DNA of 41,370 bases. Origin: Sulfurimonas sp. (GTDB lineage: Bacteria; Campylobacterota; Campylobacteria; Campylobacterales; Sulfurimonadaceae). The stretch is from positions 1 to 41,370 of the forward strand of contig NZ_JABIOQ010000030.1 of assembly GCF_018698455.1 (NCBI RefSeq), read 5' to 3'. Below are positions 25,717-32,730 of this stretch, piece by piece (the first letter of the stretch is position 1; each line of letters opens with the position of its first letter). Made by a program: the position numbers and the translations under genes. The notes beneath the pieces are model-generated. The model made no database searches, was not told where the DNA came from, and saw only the letters and a program-made list of their open reading frames with translations.

Positions 25717-27009
25717 TTATATCCCCACTCTTTTAGATTGTAACGAGTTAAATTTCTCGTCCAAATTGTTCTCTTTTCTAAATGCTCTAAACTTATCTAT
25801 TTTAGAGTAACCTTTTTCAAACACTTCTTCACTCACACGAACATCCTTTGTAAGATAAATTCGTCCACCATACTCGTTGACTACTTCGTCAAGTTCATCT
25901 AAGAGCTCAAAAAGTCCCTCTTCTATTTTAAAGTCAAGTGCGAGCGAATATCCTTCTATAGGAAAAGACAAATAGTTTTCATTTTCTGCACCATAAAGTT
26001 TTAAAACGGCAAGAAACGAGCCTTTGCCACTCTGTGCTATCTTTGTTAAAATTTTCTCTAAACCATCAAAACTTCCCTCTTTAGGAAGTATGAACTGGTA
26101 CTGAGTAAAACCATTCTTACCATAAATACGGTTCCAGTTTCTAATGGAATCCAGTGGATAAAAGAAGCTATCAAAATGAACTCTTTGTTTTGAGACTCCA
26201 TTAGGAGATTTTGCATAGTACAACCAATTAAAAGCCTTTACACTAAATTTGTTAAGTGCAAAGTTTGGAAAGTTAAAAGGGATGTTGAGTTTAGACTTTG
26301 GTTTGTAGTTTAAATCACCATCATCCGCAAAATCACCAGCCATTAAAAGACATTTTCCAAGGTTCTCTTGTGTGGCTAAGCAGTCTATCCACGCAACAGA
26401 ATAGGGTAAGTGTTTATACTCTTCAAATGCAGCAAAAGTCTCTTTGAGGTTTTTTGTTTTTATGGTTGTTTGACGGATGAACTGAGAGTTTATTTTTTTA
26501 AGAGTGATTTTTGCAGTTAAAATAACACCCGTTAGTCCCATTCCCCCACAAGTAGCAAGAAAAAGCTCATCACCTTTTTGAGTCACTTTTATCTCACCAT
26601 CTGCCATCATGATAGTGAACTCTTCAAGACATTCACTAAAACAACCTTCTATATGATGGTTCTTCCCGTGAATATCAGAAGCTATTGCACCACCGACTGT
26701 TATGAGTTTAGTTCCCGGAGTTACTTTTAAAAACCAGCCACGCTTTACAACAGACTCTAAGATATCACTTAAAAGAGCGCCTGAACGAACTTCTAAAACA
26801 CCATTTGTCTCATCGAAATCTAAAAAGTAGTCATAAGGTTTTGTGTGAACGATGTTATCACTAACAGCACTATCACCATAGCTTCGTCCATTACCAAACG
26901 CGATGAAATCTCCATCAGTTGAGAGTTTCTCTTTTAGACTTTCTATATCTTGTAGTTCATGAACACTGTTATGTGTACGAGGATAGTTCCCCCAGCTTAT
27001 TAAACTCAA
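25717..27009 (-). CDS. dprE1: DprE1-like FAD oxidase (polyprenyl-phosphoribose 2'-oxidase)
   Basis: 430 residues, FAD-linked oxidase of the VAO family. The FAD-binding part has GNGRSYGDSA (39-48), PGTKLITVGGAIASDIHGKN (98-117) and HHIEGCF, very like mycobacterial DprE1, including the active-site histidine (His114). The C-terminal part matches through YLSFPIEGYSLALDF (346-360) and IYLTKDVR, with Lys388 in the position of Mtb Lys418. The residue matching Mtb Cys387, the site attacked by benzothiazinones, is Ala357. It should oxidise polyprenyl-phospho-ribose on the way to arabinose. Neighbours are GtrA (3-base gap) and DprE2 (3-base gap). Confidence 0.9.
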   Translation of the reverse strand: MSLISWGNYPRTHNSVHELQDIESLKEKLSTDGDFIAFGNGRSYGDSAVSDNIVHTKPYDYFLDFDETNGVLEVRSGALLSDILESVVKRGWFLKVTPGTKLITVGGAIASDIHGKNHHIEGCFSECLEEFTIMMADGEIKVTQKGDELFLATCGGMGLTGVILTAKITLKKINSQFIRQTTIKTKNLKETFAAFEEYKHLPYSVAWIDCLATQENLGKCLLMAGDFADDGDLNYKPKSKLNIPFNFPNFALNKFSVKAFNWLYYAKSPNGVSKQRVHFDSFFYPLDSIRNWNRIYGKNGFTQYQFILPKEGSFDGLEKILTKIAQSGKGSFLAVLKLYGAENENYLSFPIEGYSLALDFKIEEGLFELLDELDEVVNEYGGRIYLTKDVRVSEEVFEKGYSKIDKFRAFRKENNLDEKFNSLQSKRVGI

Positions 27010-27012
27010 AAA

Positions 27013-27402
27013 TTAATCCTTAAACACAAATTTTTTATCTAGGTTATACTTTACAATATAACCAATAAATAGACCAATAAGTCCACCTATATACTTGGCA
27101 TTTTCACTCTCAAAAAGAGTGTCAAAACCAATCTCAAAACCCCAAAATATAAAAGTTGTGAAAACTCCCATAAGTGAGTACAAAAAGAACTTCTTACCAT
27201 CATCTTTTTTACTTTTTGTCTCATGAAAAAAGATGTACTTTTTATCTAAAACATATTTGAGGACAAGACCAGCAAGCGTTCCTATGAACATGGCGACATA
27301 CAGTGCTAAGTAACCATCATAAACGAAAAAGCTAAGAAATTGAAATCCTAAATTTGTTATAGTTGAAATAATAGCAAAAACAACATACCAAAAAGCTATC
27401 AT
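27013..27402 (-). CDS. GtrA-family membrane protein
   Basis: 129 residues, four hydrophobic segments, of the GtrA family (small proteins thought to help move or use polyprenyl-linked sugars). The KYVLDKKYIFF and KYNLDKKFVF motifs after helices 2 and 4 are typical. It overlaps the UbiA gene by 4 bases. The mycobacterial DPA locus also has a GtrA protein (Rv3789) next to dprE1, once proposed as DPA flippase and later as a recruiter of glycosyltransferases. Confidence 0.88.
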   Translation of the reverse strand: MIAFWYVVFAIISTITNLGFQFLSFFVYDGYLALYVAMFIGTLAGLVLKYVLDKKYIFFHETKSKKDDGKKFFLYSLMGVFTTFIFWGFEIGFDTLFESENAKYIGGLIGLFIGYIVKYNLDKKFVFKD

Positions 27403-28262
27403 ATAAACTTCACAACTGCTACAAAACTAAGTAGCCAAAGTAAAATACTAATTTGCATAAATCGGTCGCCCAGAACTATTTTTGTAGGACTTGAACTTTT
27501 TTCTTCTACAAAGGTTATCTGCATATATCTAAAGATGGCCAGAATAACAAAAAATGTTGTCAAAAATAGATGCTCACTTCCTATGCGAGAAATGACTTCT
27601 GCTGAGACTGTATACTGTAAGTAACTCACAATAACAACTCCAGCCATAAGAACCATGGCTGCGTTTACAAACTCTAAGTTATATCCATCTATATTTTTTC
27701 TCGTCTCTTTTCCTGCAAGTGATAAAAGAACATCGTCACGGCGTTTAGCTAGCGCTAAAAAGATAGCGAGTAAAAATGTGATGATGATTATCCACATAGA
27801 AAGAGGAGTGTCCGTCACGAGTGAACCTGCAAATAAACGCAGCACAAAACCAGTACTGATGATAAAAATATCTACAATGGCAATGTGTTTGAGTTTTAAA
27901 GAATAAACAATGTTTAACAGAAAGTATACAGCAAGGACAAAGAACAGAGGAAGACTAAATATAAATGCGAGAACTAAAACTGTTATAGACAGAATAGAAA
28001 AAAGTAGCTGTGCGGTTTTTTTAGAAATAGCTCCACTTGCAAGAGGGCGTTTTTTCTTAGAAGGATGTTTTTTGTCTTCCTCAATGTCCATATAGTCGTT
28101 AAATATATATATGCTACTCGCTAATAGTGAAAAGAGAACAAACGCGATACCGGCATTTAAAAAGGCATCTTGACTAAAGTTAAAAGCAAAAACTAGAGGT
28201 GCAAAAATAAAGATGTTTTTAACATACTGGTGTGGTCTTAAAAGTGTGATTATATTTTTCAT
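27399..28262 (-). CDS. UbiA-type polyprenyl-phosphate phosphoribosyltransferase (DPPR synthase-like)
   Basis: 287-residue membrane enzyme of the UbiA superfamily. The Mg-binding motif is FNDYMDIEEDKKHPSKKKRP with N55-D56, D59 and D63, and the second region has RLFAGSLVTDTPLS and ALAKRRDD, closer to mycobacterial Rv3806c (DPPR synthase) than to ubiquinone or haem prenyltransferases. The likely reaction is polyprenyl phosphate + PRPP to polyprenyl-phospho-5-phosphoribose, the entry step of the pathway that DprE1/DprE2 complete. Overlaps GT-C copy 3 upstream and GtrA downstream by 4 bases each. Confidence 0.85.
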   Translation of the reverse strand: MKNIITLLRPHQYVKNIFIFAPLVFAFNFSQDAFLNAGIAFVLFSLLASSIYIFNDYMDIEEDKKHPSKKKRPLASGAISKKTAQLLFSILSITVLVLAFIFSLPLFFVLAVYFLLNIVYSLKLKHIAIVDIFIISTGFVLRLFAGSLVTDTPLSMWIIIITFLLAIFLALAKRRDDVLLSLAGKETRKNIDGYNLEFVNAAMVLMAGVVIVSYLQYTVSAEVISRIGSEHLFLTTFFVILAIFRYMQITFVEEKSSSPTKIVLGDRFMQISILLWLLSFVAVVKFI

Positions 28263-29749
28263 TTACTGCTCTTATTTATTGGGTCTGAGACTCGATAGGT
28301 GTAAAAAGTTCTATTTTTAAAAACTTCATAAGTATCTATGAGTTCTACATTTTTATACATAGTTTTTAGTTGGTCACCGCGTTTTACATTTCGAGAGAGA
28401 AGAAGTCCATCTTTATGGTAGTAATCATCACGAACCATGTCATAGTATGAAAAACGCGATGGAATTCCTACATCTGTTTTGGGATGATTTGGAAGATAGT
28501 ACTTAAGATAAGCGGCTGTTGTGAGGTGTGCACCATAAATGTGGTCTCCCTCTTTTAAGTGAGTCGCAAAACGCTCAACTATCTCTTGTGGTTTATACAT
28601 AAAACGCTGTAGTTCTGGAAGATGAGTAATCATCGCGATGCGTACAATAGTTGTAAAAAACAGAGCTACACCAAGTCCAAGAATAAAAGTCTTCTTAAGG
28701 GAATAGTTTCTTATGATGATAGCCAAGAGTATAGTTCCCCCAATATAAGCCGGTGCACCATAGTTAGGAGCCATACTTACATAAAAACTTTTGTAAAGAA
28801 AAAAGAGAAGTATTCCGACCGTCATTAGTGCAATGAAGAAAAGTTTTTCATCTTTAAAATAAAGTTTGTCTTTTGCTAGAAAGAAAAACAAAATAGCTGT
28901 AAAGACAGGTGTGAAAACACCAAACTGAGCTCCAAAGAACTCGAGTATAAGCCAAGGCTGAATGTAAAAATCACTCGTAGAACCATGGTCAATTTGAAAT
29001 AAAAAGCTAATCCACTCATGTTGGTAGTTCCAGTAAAGCATAGGGGCTATAACTAAAAGCGAAATGAATATAGAAAGGTACATATATGGGTTTAAAAATT
29101 GCTCACGGCGTTTAATAAGTAAAAATAGCAGTAAGGACATTACAAATAAAATAGCCGAGTATTTACTTGTCATCATAAGACCTAAAAAGAGTCCAGTTAA
29201 AACATAATCTCTAAGTTTTCCTTCAAATATAGCCTTGTAAGAGTAGTACAAAGAAAGTGTCCAAAAGAGGTTCAGTGGTGTATCTGGAGTTGTGAAAATA
29301 TACCCAGCATGAGTAAGCAGGACAGAGAGAAAAATGATGACCGCGTTTAAGGCAGTTTTTTCATCACTGAGTTTAGATGTTAGTTTAAAAATATAAAGAG
29401 ATGAAATACTAATAGCAAATACATTTGATAGCCTAACTCCCCACTCGGATTCTGAAATAAAGTTAGTCAGATAAATAAAATACGCAACCATGGGAGGATG
29501 ATCATAGTAACCAGTTTTTAGGTCATGGCTCCACATCCAGTAGTATGCTTCATCTCCATGTAAAGGTAAAAAAGCATTGTAGATAAGTGCAAAAAAAGCT
29601 AATAGTAAAATGAGGAAGTAAGCACTAACCCTAGGGTTTTGGCAAAGTTTGTTTATCATAAAATTAAGTTCTTTCCTAAAGTTTATTTCTCTTATTATAC
29701 AATAATATTTATACTTAAGATGAATGAAGTTATACCCAAATAATTCCAT
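28259..29749 (-). CDS. GT-C glycosyltransferase, GT39/ArnT-like (copy 3), first gene of the operon
   Basis: 496 residues if started at 29749, where AAGGA sits 7 bases upstream. A start at 29659 (MINKLCQN) gives the length usual for the family and a weaker, more distant RBS (AGGAAAG), so both are possible; the extra 30 residues are not a signal peptide. The GT-C signature is GDEAYYWMWSHDL, then YYDHPPMVAYFIYL. About 11 membrane segments follow, then a C-terminal soluble part. It is the promoter-proximal gene of the operon running to 18607. Donor inferred to be polyprenyl-phospho-pentose; acceptor unknown. Confidence 0.82.
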   Translation of the reverse strand: MELFGYNFIHLKYKYYCIIREINFRKELNFMINKLCQNPRVSAYFLILLLAFFALIYNAFLPLHGDEAYYWMWSHDLKTGYYDHPPMVAYFIYLTNFISESEWGVRLSNVFAISISSLYIFKLTSKLSDEKTALNAVIIFLSVLLTHAGYIFTTPDTPLNLFWTLSLYYSYKAIFEGKLRDYVLTGLFLGLMMTSKYSAILFVMSLLLFLLIKRREQFLNPYMYLSIFISLLVIAPMLYWNYQHEWISFLFQIDHGSTSDFYIQPWLILEFFGAQFGVFTPVFTAILFFFLAKDKLYFKDEKLFFIALMTVGILLFFLYKSFYVSMAPNYGAPAYIGGTILLAIIIRNYSLKKTFILGLGVALFFTTIVRIAMITHLPELQRFMYKPQEIVERFATHLKEGDHIYGAHLTTAAYLKYYLPNHPKTDVGIPSRFSYYDMVRDDYYHKDGLLLSRNVKRGDQLKTMYKNVELIDTYEVFKNRTFYTYRVSDPINKSSK

Positions 29750-29823
29750 AACTTGTTCCTTACTTCCAAATTCATCAAGAATCTATTTTTTTGAATCCAG
29801 AAGTACCTAAGTAGGCTATAAAA

Positions 29824-29967
29824 TTACTTTTTACATGTATCGGACTCCCTAATCAGTAAATTCTTCATGTTTTTCGCATAATTGATGATTTTTAGACAAT
29901 ACTCTCCTGTTTGAATAAAATTACCGATACTAAAGGTTAGCCCGTTCAAGATTAGATATCGTGTCAT
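29824..29967 (-). other. intergenic region with a doubtful 47-codon frame
   Basis: The 290 bases between the glycan operon and the RHH gene hold one minus-strand frame of 47 codons (ATG at 29967, MTRYLILNGLTFSIGNF at its start) without an RBS at a usable distance. It matches nothing I recognise. The stretch also must contain the operon promoter, but I see no convincing -10. It may be decayed coding DNA. Confidence 0.15.
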
Positions 29968-29972
29968 GGAAA

Positions 29973-30035
29973 TTTCACAAACTGCCTTCCACTCTTTTCA
30001 CTTTTTACCTTCCACTTTTTAAGTGATTTGTGAAA
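29973..30035. promoter_or_regulatory. inverted and direct repeats upstream of the RHH gene, candidate operator
   Basis: TTTCACAAA (29973-29981) has its exact inverse TTTGTGAAA at 30027-30035. Between them CCTTCCACT occurs twice (29985-29993 and 30008-30016), 23 bases apart, about two helical turns, and CACTTTTTA twice. The block ends 4 bases before the predicted start of a ribbon-helix-helix protein. RHH regulators commonly bind short spaced repeats in their own promoter, so autoregulation is a reasonable inference. Confidence 0.45.
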
Positions 30036-30039
30036 AGAT

Positions 30040-30225
30040 TTGAACTATCCTAAGCGAAAAACCCATGGCAGAGATAGATCAAAAAATTATCATAAAATTA
30101 CTATTAGTGTAGATGAAAAAGCAAAACAAGAGATAATAGAATATGCCCGTGAACATAATATTAGCATATCAAAGTTGATAAAAAACCTACTAATAAAAAA
30201 TAGCATAATTAGTTCTGAAAAATAA
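30040..30225 (+). CDS. ribbon-helix-helix (CopG/Arc-type) DNA-binding protein
   Basis: 61 residues. A basic N-terminal tail (PKRKTHGRDRSK) is followed by the RHH pattern: strand KITISVDEKA, helix KQEIIEYAREHN and helix ISKLIKNLLIKN. The start is TTG at 30040 with only weak purines before it; no in-frame ATG follows early enough. No toxin gene or other partner adjoins it, so it is an orphan regulator and not a clear toxin-antitoxin pair. Repeats at 29973-30035 are its likely operator. Confidence 0.7.
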   Translation: MNYPKRKTHGRDRSKNYHKITISVDEKAKQEIIEYAREHNISISKLIKNLLIKNSIISSEK

Positions 30226-30243
30226 TTTTTATCAAGTGGGAAT

Positions 30244-30304
30244 TTTTACAACATTTAGCTAGTTTAATCATAATTCAGAAGATTAATAGTTAAATGTTGT
30301 AAAA
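30244..30304. terminator. long hairpin between convergent genes, probable bidirectional terminator
   Basis: TTTTACAACATTTA (30244-30257) is the perfect inverse of TAAATGTTGTAAAA (30291-30304). An inner stem TTAATC/GATTAA (30264-30269, 30281-30286) extends it. It is flanked by T's and A's and lies between the RHH gene (+) and DUF445 gene (-). The 14-bp perfect arms are longer than needed for termination, so a small mobile-element remnant is an alternative. Confidence 0.55.
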
Positions 30305-30341
30305 TTTTATCTATGTTATCCATAGACTTCTTATTATAGGG

Positions 30342-31049
30342 CTATATTAAGAATGAACTCACTAACCCGATCAGTCCACCAAAAATACCACCCCATACAA
30401 CGAGCCATGAAAGATGTTCTTTTATAAGCTTTTGAACTATCTCTTTTACAAGTTGTGGTGTTAACTCGTTTAAACGCGAGTCAATTACACTCTCTATGGA
30501 GCTCATCATGTCATCATTGATTGAAGACTCTTTTAAATGCTTATTAAGTGTTTGATTAAAAGTCTTAGTGTTTACTATTGCTATAACTGCTGTTTTCATT
30601 TTTTTGGAAAATGGTTCACGAAGTGCATCAAGAGCTGTCTCCCCACCGAACATACCTAACATCCCACCAAAAGATGATTCCATTACAGTCTTGCTTAGTG
30701 CATCAAACGCAGGACTAAAGTCTGTCTCTTCTATGATGGGTTCTAAGTCTATCTTTTTTTCTTCTTTTTGTAAAAAGTTTTCTAACTGCTCAGATGTGAA
30801 AAATTCATTCATCATTAGGTTTTTTATAGCTTCTTTAAAGGCTTCAAAACGCAAGGGAACTACACCACTTCCATAAAGAAATGGTATTTTTTCAAAGAGC
30901 ATATGTATTGCAAGTTGATTTGTTAATGCACCAGAGAGAGCAAATAGCCCTGTAAAAAGTAGGAAATTTGCGCACTCAATAAAGACAAATGAGAGACCAA
31001 TAAGTATACATGCTCCGAGGTTCGTTATAAAACTTTTATTTAATATCAT
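30342..31049 (-). CDS. DUF445 family membrane protein
   Basis: 235 residues. Two N-terminal hydrophobic segments contain the DUF445 feature GALTNQLAIHMLFEKIPFLYG (split by helix ends), followed by a charged, helical middle part (about 80-205) and a C-terminal membrane helix (WGGIFGGLIGLVSSFLI). The function of the family is not established; members have been tied to envelope integrity. Minus strand, with the rhodanese and the small membrane protein gene about 60 bases upstream, so it may be co-transcribed with them. Confidence 0.8.
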   Translation of the reverse strand: MILNKSFITNLGACILIGLSFVFIECANFLLFTGLFALSGALTNQLAIHMLFEKIPFLYGSGVVPLRFEAFKEAIKNLMMNEFFTSEQLENFLQKEEKKIDLEPIIEETDFSPAFDALSKTVMESSFGGMLGMFGGETALDALREPFSKKMKTAVIAIVNTKTFNQTLNKHLKESSINDDMMSSIESVIDSRLNELTPQLVKEIVQKLIKEHLSWLVVWGGIFGGLIGLVSSFLI

Positions 31050-31105
31050 AATTAATTCCTTTTAAAACGCAAGTATATACAAAAATTGTGTGGAAACTAT
31101 ACCTG

Positions 31106-31222
31106 CTAGTAAAAAATGAGGTATAAAGCACCCCAAAGTAAAAATACAATGATGCCTATGACAGCAAACACAATAAATAATCTTAAAAAAAGATGGAAGA
31201 GAAATTTGAGGAATGTTGGCAT
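31106..31222 (-). CDS. 38-residue membrane protein coupled to the rhodanese gene
   Basis: A small gene missed by length cut-offs: ATG at 31222, TAG at 31108-31106. The start overlaps the rhodanese stop by one base (TAATG), a standard translational-coupling arrangement. The product starts MPTFLKFLFHLFLRLF and continues in one or two hydrophobic stretches (IVFAVIGIIVFLLWGALYLIF). No family recognised. Coupling and hydrophobicity make it credible as a real small membrane protein. Confidence 0.6.
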   Translation of the reverse strand: MPTFLKFLFHLFLRLFIVFAVIGIIVFLLWGALYLIFY

Positions 31223-31620
31223 TATTTTTTATACGGGTGTGTTTTCATCTTTAAACCTTTTGTTGCATACTCCATACCACCTACGATATTTATAACATTA
31301 TAGTTAAAGTTCTCTGCTAACCAAGGGGCAATCATAGAAGTTCTACTCCCTGTATGGCAAATGATGGCAAAAGGCTTTTTAACATCAACTTTTTCTTGCA
31401 GTTCTTTTAAAAACTTGTTTATTTCAGGCTTACCATTTTGATTAAAAAACACTATAGGAATGGCACCTTTTAGTAGTCCTGTTTCTATCCATTCAGGAGA
31501 TGTCCTAACATCAACGATTGCCATGTCCGAATCTAAGATTTCTTGTGTCATATATGAGTTTTTTGCCTCAGCGAAAAGTGATAATGTTAATAGTGTAAGA
31601 AGTAGAATTATTTTTTTCAA
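31222..31620 (-). CDS. periplasmic single-domain rhodanese
   Basis: About 132 residues: a signal peptide (MKKIILLLTLLTLSLFAEA) and a rhodanese domain with DVRTSPEW and the active-site loop ICHTGSRTS, whose cysteine could carry a persulfide. The start is taken as TTG at 31620, preceded by GGAAAT; a TTG at 31632 would spoil the signal peptide. Rhodaneses move sulfane sulfur, which fits a sulfur-oxidising host, but the substrate and acceptor are unknown. Coupled to the small membrane gene downstream; divergent from the 31700 operon. Confidence 0.85.
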   Translation of the reverse strand: MKKIILLLTLLTLSLFAEAKNSYMTQEILDSDMAIVDVRTSPEWIETGLLKGAIPIVFFNQNGKPEINKFLKELQEKVDVKKPFAIICHTGSRTSMIAPWLAENFNYNVINIVGGMEYATKGLKMKTHPYKK

Positions 31621-31664
31621 AGTTATTTCCAAAAGTTATTTGAGCCCATTTAAGAACTCTCTTG

Positions 31665-31670
31665 TATAAT
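31665..31670 (+). promoter_or_regulatory. -10 element for the two-component operon
   Basis: Perfect TATAAT 30 bases before the ATG at 31700, in the gap between the divergent rhodanese gene and this operon. Confidence 0.55.
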
Positions 31671-31699
31671 TATATCTATAAATAAATAATAGGGTAACA

Positions 31700-32071
31700 A
31701 TGGCAGCATCACAAAAAGCGATAGATAATGCAAATAGATTACGTTACATACGAGCACTTGAACGATTTCACAAAGGTATGATTTCATACCTTATGAATAC
31801 TCCAGAGCTTACAAGCAAAGGTCTTAACAAAAAGATAGAGAACAGTGTAAAATTACTTAAGCGTATTGATGAGGTTGACCTTTATAAGGGTGAGTTAAAA
31901 GACCTGCAAACCCTTGTCAAAAAAATGATAAGTTATAAAGACTCAGAGGAAGATGTAGAAAACATCAAAGAAGAACTTCTTCATAGTTCAAACCAACTTG
32001 ATAAAGATAAAAATGCCAAAAGATATAAAAAAGATAAACATTCAAACTCTATGTTTGATGAGTGGGACTAA
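31700..32071 (+). CDS. small helical protein of unknown function, ahead of a two-component system
   Basis: 123 residues, no signal peptide, almost entirely charged alpha-helix: NANRLRYIRALERFHKGM near the start, KIENSVKLLKRIDEV in the middle, and a Lys/Asp-rich tail (KDKNAKRYKKDKHS). No family recognised. It is the first gene of the operon with the response regulator, whose ATG lies 8 bases after the stop. It could be a regulator or adaptor of the signalling pair, but there is no direct evidence. Confidence 0.65.
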   Translation: MAASQKAIDNANRLRYIRALERFHKGMISYLMNTPELTSKGLNKKIENSVKLLKRIDEVDLYKGELKDLQTLVKKMISYKDSEEDVENIKEELLHSSNQLDKDKNAKRYKKDKHSNSMFDEWD

Positions 32072-32079
32072 GTCTAATC

Positions 32080-32730
32080 ATGGCTAGGATATTACTGGTA
32101 GAAGATGACTTAATACTCTCAGAAACACTTGTTGAATTACTAGAAGCCGAGGGCTATGAAGTTAGTTTGGCGACAACAGGTAACAAAGCATTAGAGATAA
32201 CATACGAAAATAGTTTTGAGTTGATGCTATTTGATGTTAATATTCCTGATTTGAATGGATTTGAATTATTAAAAAACCTTAGAGAAGCAGATAACACAAC
32301 TCCTTGTATATTTTTAACTTCACTTAATGACATAGCATCTTTATCTCGTGGGTTTGAAGTAGGGGCAGATGATTACCTGAAAAAACCTTTTGATTTTGAT
32401 GAGCTGTTGGTTAGAATTCAAGCCATACTGAGAAAATCATTTGCATCAAAAGAGAATGAGGTCCACTATAAAGATCTTCTTTATAAGATAAAAACAAATG
32501 AACTTTTTAAAGACGAAAAACTAATACTTTTAGCACCTCAGGAACAAAAATTACTTGCAATTTTGTTTAAACATATAAATGAAACTATTACGAAGTATGA
32601 TTTACTTTATGAGTTAGATGGAGCAAACGAGTCTAGTGAAGGGGCCCTACGTGTTTACATGACTAAACTAAGAAAAACAGGTTTAGAGATTCAGACCATC
32701 AAAGGTATAGGATATAGACTTGTTAAATGA
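32080..32730 (+). CDS. OmpR/PhoB-type response regulator
   Basis: 216 residues from the ATG at 32080 (MARILLVEDD), the usual start for receiver domains; an in-frame GTG at 32062 would add 6 residues. The receiver domain has the acidic pair in VEDD, phosphoacceptor Asp52 (LFDVNIPD), Thr80 and the conserved Lys before Pro (KKPFDF). The C-terminal half is a winged helix (LLAPQEQKLLAILF ... GALRVYMTKLRK ... IKGIGYRL). It should be phosphorylated by the kinase encoded next and bind promoters. Targets unknown. Confidence 0.93.
   Translation: MARILLVEDDLILSETLVELLEAEGYEVSLATTGNKALEITYENSFELMLFDVNIPDLNGFELLKNLREADNTTPCIFLTSLNDIASLSRGFEVGADDYLKKPFDFDELLVRIQAILRKSFASKENEVHYKDLLYKIKTNELFKDEKLILLAPQEQKLLAILFKHINETITKYDLLYELDGANESSEGALRVYMTKLRKTGLEIQTIKGIGYRLVK

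Noticed and set aside
30040-30225. A toxin-antitoxin pair
   Set aside because: The RHH protein would suit an antitoxin, but no toxin frame adjoins it on either side.
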